Shown in pieces: positions 9,541 to 18,900 of a DNA stretch of 26,400 bases (positions within the stretch are counted from its first letter, which is position 1; every line of letters starts with the position of its first letter). Position numbers and translations under genes: made by a program. The notes below the pieces were generated by a model. The model made no database searches. It was not told the origin of the DNA and saw only the letters and a program-made list of their open reading frames with translations. The DNA lies in contig JASCIV010000283.1 in the NCBI GenBank assembly GCA_030374735.1, positions 1 through 26,400 on the forward strand, in the 5' to 3' direction. The stretch is from Gracilaria caudata. Taxonomy: Eukaryota > Rhodophyta > Florideophyceae > Gracilariales > Gracilariaceae.

Positions 9541-10832
9541 ATGTGCAACGCACATCGGAGCAGTCGCTCTCATCAAAGCTTTCGAAGACGCTCCATTCCC
9601 CACTCTCACAATCATCCTTTCTTGTTCGTCATATTGTTCATAGTCGTGCTCAGCTTTGCCGCGCGTGCTTATGCTGGAAGAGATTACTACGATATACTTG
9701 GCGTTGCACGCGATGCAGATTCTACCACGATAAAGCGTGCCTTCAGAAAGCTTGCAGTGAAATATCATCCAGGTACGTTTTGATGCCTCTGCAACACCAC
9801 ATACTCATTACAAGTGCTAACTCCCTCTTAGACAAGAATCCTGGCGATAAATCGGCTGCAAAGAAGTTAGTTGAGCTCAATAACGCGTACGAAGTCTTAT
9901 CAGATAATAATAAGCGTCAAAAATATGATAAGTTTGGTGAAGATGGTATTAACAATGTCATGGGAGATGATGATGACGATTTTGATCCATTTGACGGCTT
10001 ATTCGGGGGCGGCTTTGGCGGGTTTGGAAATAGGCGGCGCCAACGGGAAGAGCCTACGGTTCCAGACGTGGTTATTCCATTGACGGTTCCTCTTGAGACG
10101 TTGTATAACGGCGGTGTGCTGGAAGTGGCGCACAAAAAGAGAGTTATTTGCAGTTCATGGTCAGACTGTGAAAAGAAATGTTCAAGGTGTGGTGGAAGGG
10201 GAGTGATTATTCAAACCAAACGAATTGGTCCAGGTTTCGTTCAACAGATCCAAACTCATTGCCCAGTTTGCGGAGGTAGTGGCAAGATTGGTAATCCGAA
10301 ATGCAAATCATGTCCAAATGGTCAGTTTGAAGAAGTTGAGAAGATGCTCCTTGTGGATGTGGAGAAAGGAATGCGTGATGGGCACCATATCGTGTTTGAA
10401 GAGGAAACGGATGAAATCCCCGATCATCTTACTGGGAATGTGCGCTTTGAGATTGACACTGTGGAACACGACCGCTTTGTCCGGTCTGGTAATGATTTGC
10501 ATTATCGCTTGTCGGTGACATTGTCAGAAGCTCTAGTTGGCGTTAATCGGCAAGTGCGACAATTAGACGGTCGTCTCGTTTCGATCAAGACTGACAAGGT
10601 TATAAAGCCGGGAGAGAAGATTACCATCGAAGACGAGGGTATGCCCGATTATCATAGCGGGAATACGGGAGACATGATCGTGGAATTCTGGGTAGATTTC
10701 CCTGACAACCTCACAGAAGAGCAAAAGAAGGCTGCCATAGAGCTTCACGGCAAACCTCCATCCTTAGACGAAACTGGGGATGGGACCAAGAAAGCTGGGA
10801 CAGCGACGAACGATAGCAAGGATGAACTGTAG
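9541..10832 (+). CDS. ER-luminal type I DnaJ/Hsp40 co-chaperone (ERdj3/Scj1-like), two exons
   Basis: The coding sequence joins 9541-9772 and 9832-10832, giving 410 residues. Order of parts: a basic N-terminus; a hydrophobic signal segment at about 26-45 (HPFLFVILFIVVLSFAARAY); a J domain from about 47 with DYYDILGV and the catalytic HPD at 76-78, which is completed only by splicing; a Gly/Phe segment (DPFDGLFGGGFGGFG); a cysteine-rich domain; the C-terminal substrate-binding beta domains; and a final KDEL. Signal plus KDEL place it in the ER lumen, where this family delivers unfolded clients to BiP and stimulates its ATPase. The zinc domain has clear CSRCGGRG and CPVCGGSG motifs, but the first (CSSWSDC) and last (CKSCPNG) are irregular, between Scj1 and ERdj3 types. 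An in-frame TGA at 9514-9516 precedes the ATG, so this start is the first available. Confidence 0.9.
9773..9831 (+). other. Spliceosomal intron (59 nt) in the ER DnaJ gene
   Basis: The donor GTACGT follows ...CATCCAG and the acceptor CTCTTAG precedes ACAAGAAT. TGCTAAC at 9815-9821 is a near-consensus branch site, ten bases before the acceptor end. Removing it restores the conserved YHPDKNPGD sequence of the J domain, which is strong evidence that it is real. It interrupts the codon for the Asp of HPD after its first base. It is the only well-supported intron in the window. Confidence 0.92.
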
Positions 10833-11084
10833 ATGGCACTTCACAGACATATCTGAATCTCACGGATTTGGTGCCATCGGCCAGATGAGCATACCACCTC
10901 AGTGTTCTCGAAGAGAGATGACATGAATGACGTTCTTTGACCTAGACACAGAACAGCGTACCATACTAACTCTTGCGTGCGAGGAAATGGACCTAGCGGT
11001 AGATGCATTGGTAACAAATGCTAATTGTGATATCAAAAACGAATCTGGAAGAAAGGTGGTTCATTCCAACATCGTCGGATCGTT

Positions 11085-12329
11085 TTATTTTTGTGGCCGC
11101 GATTCCCTTGAATTTTCTTCCGTACTTAACTTCATAGCCGGGAAGCGCGATACTCGTCTTCCATTGACTTTTTGTATCGGTCTGACATTCTCACCCCCTT
11201 GCATTCGCAGTATTTCATTCACATCATCCATAGCTACGGGCATTCTGCTTGATAAAACTAGCCACTGCACTCCCTCAGTACACGGAGGCGTTGTAAACGA
11301 CCCCGTGTACGCATATATGTCGCATTTCTCAAAGCTCGGTATAAGGTTACTCATATCCATTGACGTAACAACAGAAACCTCGTCGGCGGGACGCGTGCGA
11401 AAGGTTTTCAAAAATCCAGAGAGCCATGGCGCAGACGTTTCCGCCTTCTCTCCCAAGACAGCCACATTCAAATACTTAGGTGCCTTACGGTCTTTCTCAA
11501 CCTTCTTTTGTTCCTTTCGTATATCAGCAGTTTCCTCTATGCCCTCCCTTGTATTATCGTTTCCTGTTTCAGTCTTTTCATCGTCCTCGTCCCGAGGGAC
11601 AAACGGTCCGTCGCGACGCTCAAAACAGAAATGCGTCTCTAATGCTCCCGACCATCCCCCGATTACGTGTTCTGTTCGTCCAGCATGAAAGTGAATTCTC
11701 TTCAGTTCATATGACGAGTCTTCGGCGTAGATGACAGCAGGAGGAGGCGGTGATTTGTAGATATCTAAAGGGGGAGCATCTCCAACAACAGGCGGCGGCG
11801 GGGGTATGTAAGGTTCCAACTGCAAAGACGGTTGGGCAGCGTTTGGTAGAGGACGCAGGCGACCAGCTAGTTTTGAAGATGTGGTTTGCAGACGAGGGCG
11901 ATCCGGAGAGTTGGCATCTTCCAACGATGCAGTTTTGTAAGACAGCGAAATTGGAGATTGTAGAGCTCCCGTCTCAGCAACTTGCCAATCTGAAGAAAGC
12001 GTATGCCACACCGATGGGCCGTTTTCTTCATCGTACCCCCATGTCGGACGCTTTCCACGCTTCGGCGAAGGCGGGCTGGGTTGCGCAGATGTCGCAGGAG
12101 TATAAGTCTCCGGGGAGGGGACGGAAATTAAATCTTCGCTAGTTGAAGGGGCCGCTTTGGATAGCAACAACGATGCATTCAAGATGGTTGCGAGAAATGC
12201 TCGACGAGGAAGTCGTCTTCGTCCGGGACCTGGATTAGCTGAACAACGAGGGCAGAGATTAGTGGTTGATTGTTGTTTGAAGTGAGCCGGTAAGCAGGGT
12301 ATGATGAAAGAAGCTCCGTCGCTGGGCAT
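11085..12329 (-). CDS. Alpha-type carbonic anhydrase with predicted Tat-dependent thylakoid-lumen leader
   Basis: 414 residues from the ATG at 12329. It catalyses CO2 hydration to bicarbonate. The zinc ligands are visible: H213 and H215 in RIHFHAGRTEHVIGGW and H233 in ALETHFCF. QSPI (124-127), WGY (97-99) and TGSFTTPPCTEGVQW (342-356, with the active-site Thr) are also family signatures. The N-terminus has a roughly 35-residue Ser/Pro-rich leader, then GRRRLPRRAFLATILNASLL, a twin-arginine motif followed by a hydrophobic stretch and a small-residue cleavage region. This is the layout of a two-part plastid-to-thylakoid-lumen signal; Chlamydomonas CAH3 is a lumenal enzyme of the same class. Differences from standard enzymes: Trp after HFH is replaced by Ala, Ser of SEH by Thr, a poly-Pro segment lies at 176-197, and an acidic/charged insertion sits at about 247-285, explaining the length (typical about 260). 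It converges with the DnaJ gene, 252 bp apart. Confidence 0.88.
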   Translation of the reverse strand: MPSDGASFIIPCLPAHFKQQSTTNLCPRCSANPGPGRRRLPRRAFLATILNASLLLSKAAPSTSEDLISVPSPETYTPATSAQPSPPSPKRGKRPTWGYDEENGPSVWHTLSSDWQVAETGALQSPISLSYKTASLEDANSPDRPRLQTTSSKLAGRLRPLPNAAQPSLQLEPYIPPPPPVVGDAPPLDIYKSPPPPAVIYAEDSSYELKRIHFHAGRTEHVIGGWSGALETHFCFERRDGPFVPRDEDDEKTETGNDNTREGIEETADIRKEQKKVEKDRKAPKYLNVAVLGEKAETSAPWLSGFLKTFRTRPADEVSVVTSMDMSNLIPSFEKCDIYAYTGSFTTPPCTEGVQWLVLSSRMPVAMDDVNEILRMQGGENVRPIQKVNGRRVSRFPAMKLSTEENSRESRPQK

Positions 12330-13592
12330 GGTGAGCAAGACGGGGATAGACAGGCAGAACCGAGCGAGAGAGTGGTCGGCGGGGGAGGTGAGATTTGAAT
12401 CTCATAGCTGTTGGAGCCAGCTCAACTGGCTTGCGGTTGGGATTTCAAAACCCCGAGCACAGAAAGTTGCAGACCGTGCATTGGTTGAGATCATCTCATT
12501 GTGATGTCTCCAACGTGTACGGAATTTAAATATTAAGCATCATCACACCTTCACAACCGCAGCTTTCCCAGAATGCTCCCCAATAAACAAAGCGCAAAAA
12601 TGACCGAAAATGCTTGTCCAACTGCGAACTACCTTCAATGAGGTCTGCTGCAGACAGAATTACAAGGGTAATGTTAGGTTTGGACTGGAATACGGACGCC
12701 CTCTATCCCGGGTTGCTTTATGAGAGCTCTGAGATTGAGTCGTGCCCGCAAAGCTTTTTGGGAAATTCGCTTCGAGAGGGTGATGAAATTGGGAAAGGGC
12801 TACCACTTGCTACAGTATTCAATCGGCCCCGGCTGACGTCGACCTTCCAGCTTCACCGTATGGACGTGACTTGGAAGGTCTATGGGCCCTAGGGGATGCT
12901 ATGCCTGGCTTTGCCCCACGCATACGGGTTCGTGCTTCGTAAGTGAAGAGAACTGAAAGTATTCTCGATGCTGGACGGACCCAATAGATGGTATACGTTT
13001 TGATCCATTCCGGTGCTCATGCCCTTCACCTTTTTACGTTTCAGTAGGGCCTGGCCCCAAGCAAATGATCAACAAGCGCAAAAGTTTCGGTGACGTTATA
13101 CTCACACACAACATTGTCCGCCAAAAATTCCGTACCTGTTAACGTTGTTCAAAGTCCGGTAGCATCTCAGTAGCTGTGTCCAAGAACAGTTTGTCATTGT
13201 GTGGAAATCACTCAATTCTTAGGCTCAAAGGAGTTGGTGACGAAGTTCTGAAATAGTGCGTTGCAGTTAAGGTACGTTACTTCTCGTACTTGGTACTATG
13301 GAAAGCAGGTATAGAGGTAGTGCTGAGATTATGTGTCGCAACTGGCTCAACGACACGAATAAATGAACAAGATGATTTCCGTTACAAACAGCAACAACCG
13401 AAAAAAATGAGAAAGGAATATGCAAAACTTGTGTAGCACAAGGTCCGGCCGAACTGAAGGGCGCGGTATACTTTACAGAAGGTTCGTTTAGACAGTTCTT
13501 CATGACCTCCGTAGAAACTCGGACTGCTTGAAAGTAACGTCAAACTCTTCGAGTGGCATTGTGAGCGAATATTAAACAAAAGGGAAACCTAA

Positions 13593-14171
13593 TCTCGATC
13601 GCGTGTCTTCGGCAGGCCTTGGGGGGTCCGCGTAGTACGAACTGTGCAAAGGTGCGACTTGTGGGATGCGTTTGCTCTACATGTAAGGTTATGGCAACAC
13701 CGTGAGGCAGCGTTGAGCCAGCTAAATTCTGTGTCATCATATGTTTGGGGCCACGCTTGTTATGGTCAAATGGTGGCGGAATACGAAGCCCGAGCATCCA
13801 AGTGTTGGGCTAGGTTATCCTCGGTTCGCTTTGCGCACGAATGTATGGCTAGTGACAAGCGACGATGACAGCAAAAGATCCCGGGTGGAAAGGACCTGCA
13901 ACGTGAATTCAAAGCAAGACATGGGAAGCTGCAAGGGTACAGGCCAATCGCGCTTTCCGCAACAATTATTGCTAGCGAGGCGGACTTGTTGCACGTGGCA
14001 TATAGAAGTGCATCAACGCAACGACGTGTCACGATGCGCCAGCAAGGCTTTTACATTCACTGAGCATCTACGAGCTTCTACAGTAAAAGCTTCCGTGAAT
14101 TCGAGCAGTGCTACGATAGGTTTAGTGGATTAGGAAGATATACGAAGGTATCTAGAAAACAATTAGGCTAA
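13593..14171 (+). pseudogene. Possible decayed coding region (unrecognised)
   Basis: One plus-strand frame stays open over 193 codons except for TGA at 13866-13868 and TGA at 14061-14063, ending in TAA at 14169-14171. The translation looks protein-like in places (YGQMVAEYEARASKCWARLS; KARHGKLQGYRPIALSATII) but has no good start, and I match it to no family. A second plus frame (13741-14133) is also open here, so base composition could explain it. Treat as a weak candidate for a dead gene. Confidence 0.2.
14141..14150 (+). repeat. TACGAAGGTA motif, copy 2
   Basis: Exact ten-base match, embedded in GATATACGAAGGTATC. It lies 78 bases beyond the 3' end of the MOCOS-like gene, on the opposite strand. 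Confidence 0.6.
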
Positions 14172-14227
14172 GCAGACGAGGATACATGGAGGGCGTTGCA
14201 GACACTCGAGTGGTCAACTATTGCCCA

Positions 14228-15589
14228 CTACTTCACTCCAAACGTGGCACAAAAATGGCTTACAAACGACAAGAACGCTTTCACGTCCTTCTTCACGCTG
14301 GCGACTCCGACAGATACGCGTAGACATCCAATGCCATCCGTGCAGTCGTATGTGCTTTGTCCGTTTCGAACACATTCTACCACAGAGAGTGCATCAATAT
14401 CAAACACGCGCTCCGCACACCCCGGATTGCAAAAACATCCTGCTCGAATGGCAAGTCCCTTCCGACCAGCTTCTTTTTCGACAAAATGGCAATCAATACG
14501 TTTGCCACTGTTATCCAGTATATCCAGTGCAATGGTCCCGCCACGGTTGCTATGATCATACACATCAGGGCCGTATATGACGGTCATTCTACGCCCATTT
14601 GCATATCGCATCAGATGCAAATGATGCAGCAGTTGATGCGTTAGTGACGAGACCTGTTTCGTGATGTTATTCATGCCAACCTTGCTCAGAAACCGCAGTC
14701 CATTCACAACTGCCGGGAACGAGAGAAAGTCAACTGTTCCGTCTTGAAACGCATCCGCGCCATCATGCAAAATGTGTAAATCGGCCGAAACGGACACAAA
14801 CTTAACTGTTCCGCCGGCAAACCATTGTTTACGTAGCCTCTGCATTGCATCCTTTCGAACAATCAACGCTCCAATTCCCGTGGGATACCCAAACATCTTG
14901 TAGAACGACACCGGCACAAAGTCCGCATTCACGAGAGAAAGGTCCAGTGCCGAGGTGGGAGCGTATGCGGCAGCATCTAACAACACTCGAACCTTTCGCT
15001 CTTTTGCGTACGACACCAAACCCAGGTCATGACGAACGCCAGAAAAGTTAGATTGTGCCGGGTATGCCAGCAAACTAGCACCATCGTCATTCTGTCGTAT
15101 ATATGAGTGTGGCTTTGCGAGGCTCAGGCGCGTACTGAGCGGCAAAATGACGGTTTTGCCGCCAACGTGTCTCACAGCCTCGCGCAAAGCCAGCACGGAG
15201 TTGTGGTTGTCGGCGGCCAAGTACAGCGTAGAACGTGAAGAAAATGGAAACGTCTGTGCCACCAAGTGAATGGCGGCGGAAGCGTTGGCGGTGAAAATGA
15301 CCTCATGCTCGGAGGCATGGAAAAAGCGCAGTACAGCATCGCGCGCGCGCTCCATGGCGACTGTAGCATCCTCGGAAGGACGTGAAGCCGAGTGAGGGTT
15401 GGCGTACACTTTCGTGGAGAGCAGCTCAGCGTGTTTGAGCGGGAGGTCGCGGGGAACCGGGCAGGCGCCGGTGTGGTCCAGATAGACGACGTTGGAGCGG
15501 TCCAGCTGCGCAAAGTGCTTGCGCCTGATGCGGGAGAAAGACTCGTTCATGGAGGAAGGTGGCAAACAGCCGAATGTGGGACGTGACAT
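14228..15589 (-). CDS. PLP-dependent class V aminotransferase-fold protein, molybdenum-cofactor-sulfurase type, without MOSC domain
   Basis: 453 residues from ATG 15589. The fold matches the NifS-like N-terminal half of Moco sulfurases (MOCOS/ABA3): VYLDHTGACPVP near the N-terminus; ANPHS (63-67); the PLP-site Asp 204 in VLLDAAAYAPT; Lys 231 in SFYKMFGYPTG as the expected PLP Schiff base; the WFAGGTVKF loop (256-264); FQDGTVDFLSFPAV; and RAGCFCNPGC (382-391), which contains the persulfide-carrying cysteine region. Moco sulfurases take sulfur from cysteine and pass it to the molybdenum cofactor of xanthine dehydrogenase and aldehyde oxidase. The usual C-terminal MOSC domain is absent, since the frame ends soon after the aminotransferase fold. 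It may therefore work with a separate MOSC protein, or be a related desulfurase-like enzyme with another role. It follows SMC5 on the same strand, 386 bp downstream. No plastid leader is evident. Confidence 0.8.
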   Translation of the reverse strand: MSRPTFGCLPPSSMNESFSRIRRKHFAQLDRSNVVYLDHTGACPVPRDLPLKHAELLSTKVYANPHSASRPSEDATVAMERARDAVLRFFHASEHEVIFTANASAAIHLVAQTFPFSSRSTLYLAADNHNSVLALREAVRHVGGKTVILPLSTRLSLAKPHSYIRQNDDGASLLAYPAQSNFSGVRHDLGLVSYAKERKVRVLLDAAAYAPTSALDLSLVNADFVPVSFYKMFGYPTGIGALIVRKDAMQRLRKQWFAGGTVKFVSVSADLHILHDGADAFQDGTVDFLSFPAVVNGLRFLSKVGMNNITKQVSSLTHQLLHHLHLMRYANGRRMTVIYGPDVYDHSNRGGTIALDILDNSGKRIDCHFVEKEAGRKGLAIRAGCFCNPGCAERVFDIDALSVVECVRNGQSTYDCTDGIGCLRVSVGVASVKKDVKAFLSFVSHFCATFGVK

Positions 15590-15975
15590 AGGAGAAGAGC
15601 AGAAGCAGGTACGAGAGAGAACTCTCCACCGCTAGCGCCCGACGCTCCAACAGCGCTCGCGCCTTTATGCGCGTAAGCGCGCCGCCACCCACAGAGCACC
15701 ACCGCAGCTCCCCTTCAGTGGGGGGGCGGCCACGCCACGCGCGCATGGCGCGCGGAGAGCGCGTTCGGCGCGTGTCTCGCGCGTGCCAGCGCTGACGCGC
15801 CATGCACGTGCGCGCTGGTTCCCGCGCGCCGCCAGCGCGCGCCGTGATTGCGCGACTGCTGATTGCGTTCAATCTCCACCGCGGCTGTACCACGCGCGTA
15901 AGCTGCCCCGTCCTCTTCCCGTCCTCCACCACCTCTGCTTCGTCGTTGTCCCGTCATCGCCCACGAAGCACCACC
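15590..15975. promoter_or_regulatory. GCGC-rich spacer between SMC5 and MOCOS-like genes
   Basis: 386 bp that should contain the SMC5 3' end and the MOCOS-like promoter on the minus strand. 15715-15870 is very rich in GCGC and CGCG. GCATGGCGCG (15743-15752) and CGCGCCATGC (15796-15805) form a perfect ten-base inverted repeat with a 43-base spacer. Several frames are open here only because stops are scarce in such composition. Confidence 0.45.
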
Positions 15976-18900
15976 TCACACAGCCGGCGCCGTAATCTCC
16001 TCCCCCCGCACCATCCCGTTGAACAGGATGTGCGTCTTCGTCTGCGACTTGAACCGCATGTTCAGTTGTAGCTTCGGCGAGATCACGAAGCTCTGGCTCG
16101 CCCCCTCCTTCTCCGCGTCCTCGAACATCATGCTCATGATCCTCATCTCGTTCTTCGGGTCCAGCCCCTGATTCAGCTCGTCCACAAACACAAACGGCGG
16201 CACCCGCCCATCCTCGACAATCAGCGAGAAGCAGAACAACATCGTGCAGCACATTTTCTCACCCCCGCTATTCGCGCTCGCGCTCACAGCCCTCAGTCCC
16301 ACATCTTCGCGGTACGACACCAGGATCTGCAGCGCTAAGTCGGACAGCTTCTCACTCTGCGCGTTGACTAGTTCTAAGTCCCCAGAACAACCAAGCCTCT
16401 CATACAGTGACGAGAACTTGGTGCGCATCTTCTCCACCCCATCACTCAACCATGACAAAAAGTCCTTCTTCTCCTTCAGCAATCGATCCCTCTGCGCTCC
16501 ATGTCGCTGTTTTCGCTCCTCCATCTCTTTCTCCATAGTCTCAATCTTTTGTTGCCGTTCTTCAAAAGTCTTAATAATGCGATCACCTCCTGTCTCCAAC
16601 CCCTGTGCCTGCCCTTCCATTTCCGCTATCTTCCCCTCTAACTCTGAGGGGTCAATCTGATGCAAGGCGCTCAGTTCCTCGCCATGTTCCTTCCAGTCCT
16701 CATCTGTAATCACGCCTTTAGCCCTTTCCATCTTCTTCTTGTATTCGACTTTGTACGCCTTCTCCTGAACCCTCTTCTCTTTATATGCAGCTTCCTGAGC
16801 CGCTATCTCCTGTTCACTGCTTTCATGCTTCTCCTGCTCCTTTGCCAGATCTCTAGCCGCGCATCCCACATCAATAATTGCATCATCATATCGCGCAATC
16901 GCATCAGTCTGCTGTTCCAAAGCATCAGTCATGCTTACCGCCAGATTCACAACTTCGTCTTCCAGACGCTTCATTTGCGCAACCACCCGTTTCCTTAAAC
17001 GACTCACGTCGTGATTTTTCGCACGTTCCTCAGCCTGCTTCACTTGCCGCTCCAGTGCGCGAACAAGGCCCTCGATTCGTTTGGCCTCAACCTTTTTCTG
17101 TTCGTTCTCTCTCCGTTCTGATTCCAAGCTGCGTTTCACTTGTTGCAGCTCCGTTATCTGTTCCATAGCCTCCTTCGTTTTCTTCCCAGCATTCTCCAGT
17201 TTCCCCTCCTCTTCACGGATCTGATTTATTAACTCTTGCTTTTTCTGCTGCTGTGCAAATAAGCTCTCCGCGAAGAAACGGCCGGTTTGATTCTCAAAAG
17301 AATTATCCATGTTGAGATTCCGCACGTTTCTATCATATCGAGACTTGATCACATTAAGCCGTGCCTTAGGGGTATACCAAGCATACACGCCATCCTCCCA
17401 TTTCAAGGCGTCGATGCTACGCTGTGTCGCAGCTCGTTCGGTGCCCACATGCACATTATGAAGATTTAGCTGTGCGTTGAGAGCAGCCCTAACTGCTGCA
17501 GGGGCGTTATAAATATTACTGACCACATTTACGATTCCCATCGATCGCAGCGCATCGTCCACAAACCGAGCAGGAACTTGCTGTTGAATCGCATACATAT
17601 CCGGCTCATCGTCCGCAGTGGTGGGAGCCGTGAATACATGTGGTCTGAATCCCAATGCTTTGTGGCACTCTTCTAGCAGCACGTTCGCATCTCTCATCGT
17701 CTCTGTGACAAACGCTGTGATGAAAAAGTCACCCCTCATAAGATGCTCCATAATGCGGCCATGGTATTCATTATTGACTTCTATTTCGGCACCAACAGGA
17801 CCATAAACATGACCCTGAAAAGCACGATTCTGAACCATGTTGTAAATCAAGTCGGCGCATTTATCAAGAGGTTTACGTTTCCATCTCGATAAATGATTAA
17901 TACGGGAATGCCGTACATCACCAATCTGCTGCAGTTGATGATTTGCGATCTTTATGCTCCTGGACGAATCGGATCGATCTCTGTCATAGGAAGCACATAC
18001 GTCTTGGAGATGTGCTATATCTTTTCGCAAGTCGTATCTTTTCTCATCTATTTCCTTGATCTTGTTTTCCAGCAAAGGGATCTTAACATCACCGACCTGC
18101 TGCCTTTGGTCAATTGCACGTTGATATTTGTTCTGCGCCAAAGACACTGCCTTCTGCAACTGTTCGGCGCGGTGTTCCACGTCCTTATATTCCGAGTGCT
18201 TGGAACGTAACTCGGTATTGGATTGCTCTACAGTTTCGTGAAGCTTGTTCAGAGGCTCCGCATGTGACATACATACCTTTCTCGCGGATTTGAGCGTCTG
18301 TCTAGCGGCATCAAGAATCTGTCGTTTGGCGTTGATAGGCCCTGCAGAAGCCTCATTCAGCTGCTGCTTCAACTGATTAATACTAGCCTCCATTTGCTTC
18401 CTTTCCTTCAACAAGGTAGCATACTGTTCCCTCGCAAACTCTTCCTCAGCGCACAACATGTATCTTTTGTAAAGATCCAGCCTCTTTCTCACCAGCTGCT
18501 GTTGTTTGAAAGCGGCCACTTCTTCAGCATTGGCCTCCTGCTGTTCTCGAAGAGATTCAATCCTTTCCTGCAAGGCGGTGATATCATGATCAGCACTTGA
18601 TATTTGCTTATCGACATTCTTCAATCGTTCATACAAGGTGGCCTTTTCCGTACCGCCCAGAGCGCGAATGGTAATTTGTAACAATTCGTGGGGCTGCATA
18701 TTGACAAACTCGGCAATCTTCTCCTGCGGCATAAACTGACTAAGGTTATCAAGCTGAATGTCATAACGTTGGCAAACATCAGACGAAATTTTAGACATGG
18801 AGCATTTGCTACCATCCAGAAAGAATTCATTCTTGCCATCGGTGTCAAACTTTCTACGCACCTCACGAACACCCGAAGAAAGAGAATCGTCATAAATCAG

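Larger units (their letters stand above)
12330..14227. other. Intergenic region between carbonic anhydrase start and MOCOS-like gene end
   Basis: About 1.9 kb without an intact gene. The left end should hold the carbonic anhydrase promoter. A plus-strand frame with ATG at 12638 encodes 84 residues I do not recognise. 13593-14171 holds a broken plus-strand open stretch, described separately. No tRNA or stable repeat was confirmed. Confidence 0.4.

Noticed and set aside
10927..11688. Plus-strand open frame of 253 codons
   Set aside because: Mostly the complement of the carbonic anhydrase gene, which carries the zinc ligands and active-site motifs.
12390..12475. tRNA-like fold with GATTCAAATCTC on the minus strand
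   Set aside because: The T-loop-like and D-arm-like pieces do not come with a pairing acceptor stem or a proper anticodon arm in either orientation.
13938..13949. YRPI, reminiscent of the non-LTR reverse transcriptase motif NYRPISL
   Set aside because: Four residues only; no YADD box or other polymerase motifs nearby.
15426..15932. Minus-strand frame of 168 codons across the MOCOS-like start
   Set aside because: Low-complexity Arg/Ala-rich text caused by the GCGC-rich island, out of frame with the real gene.
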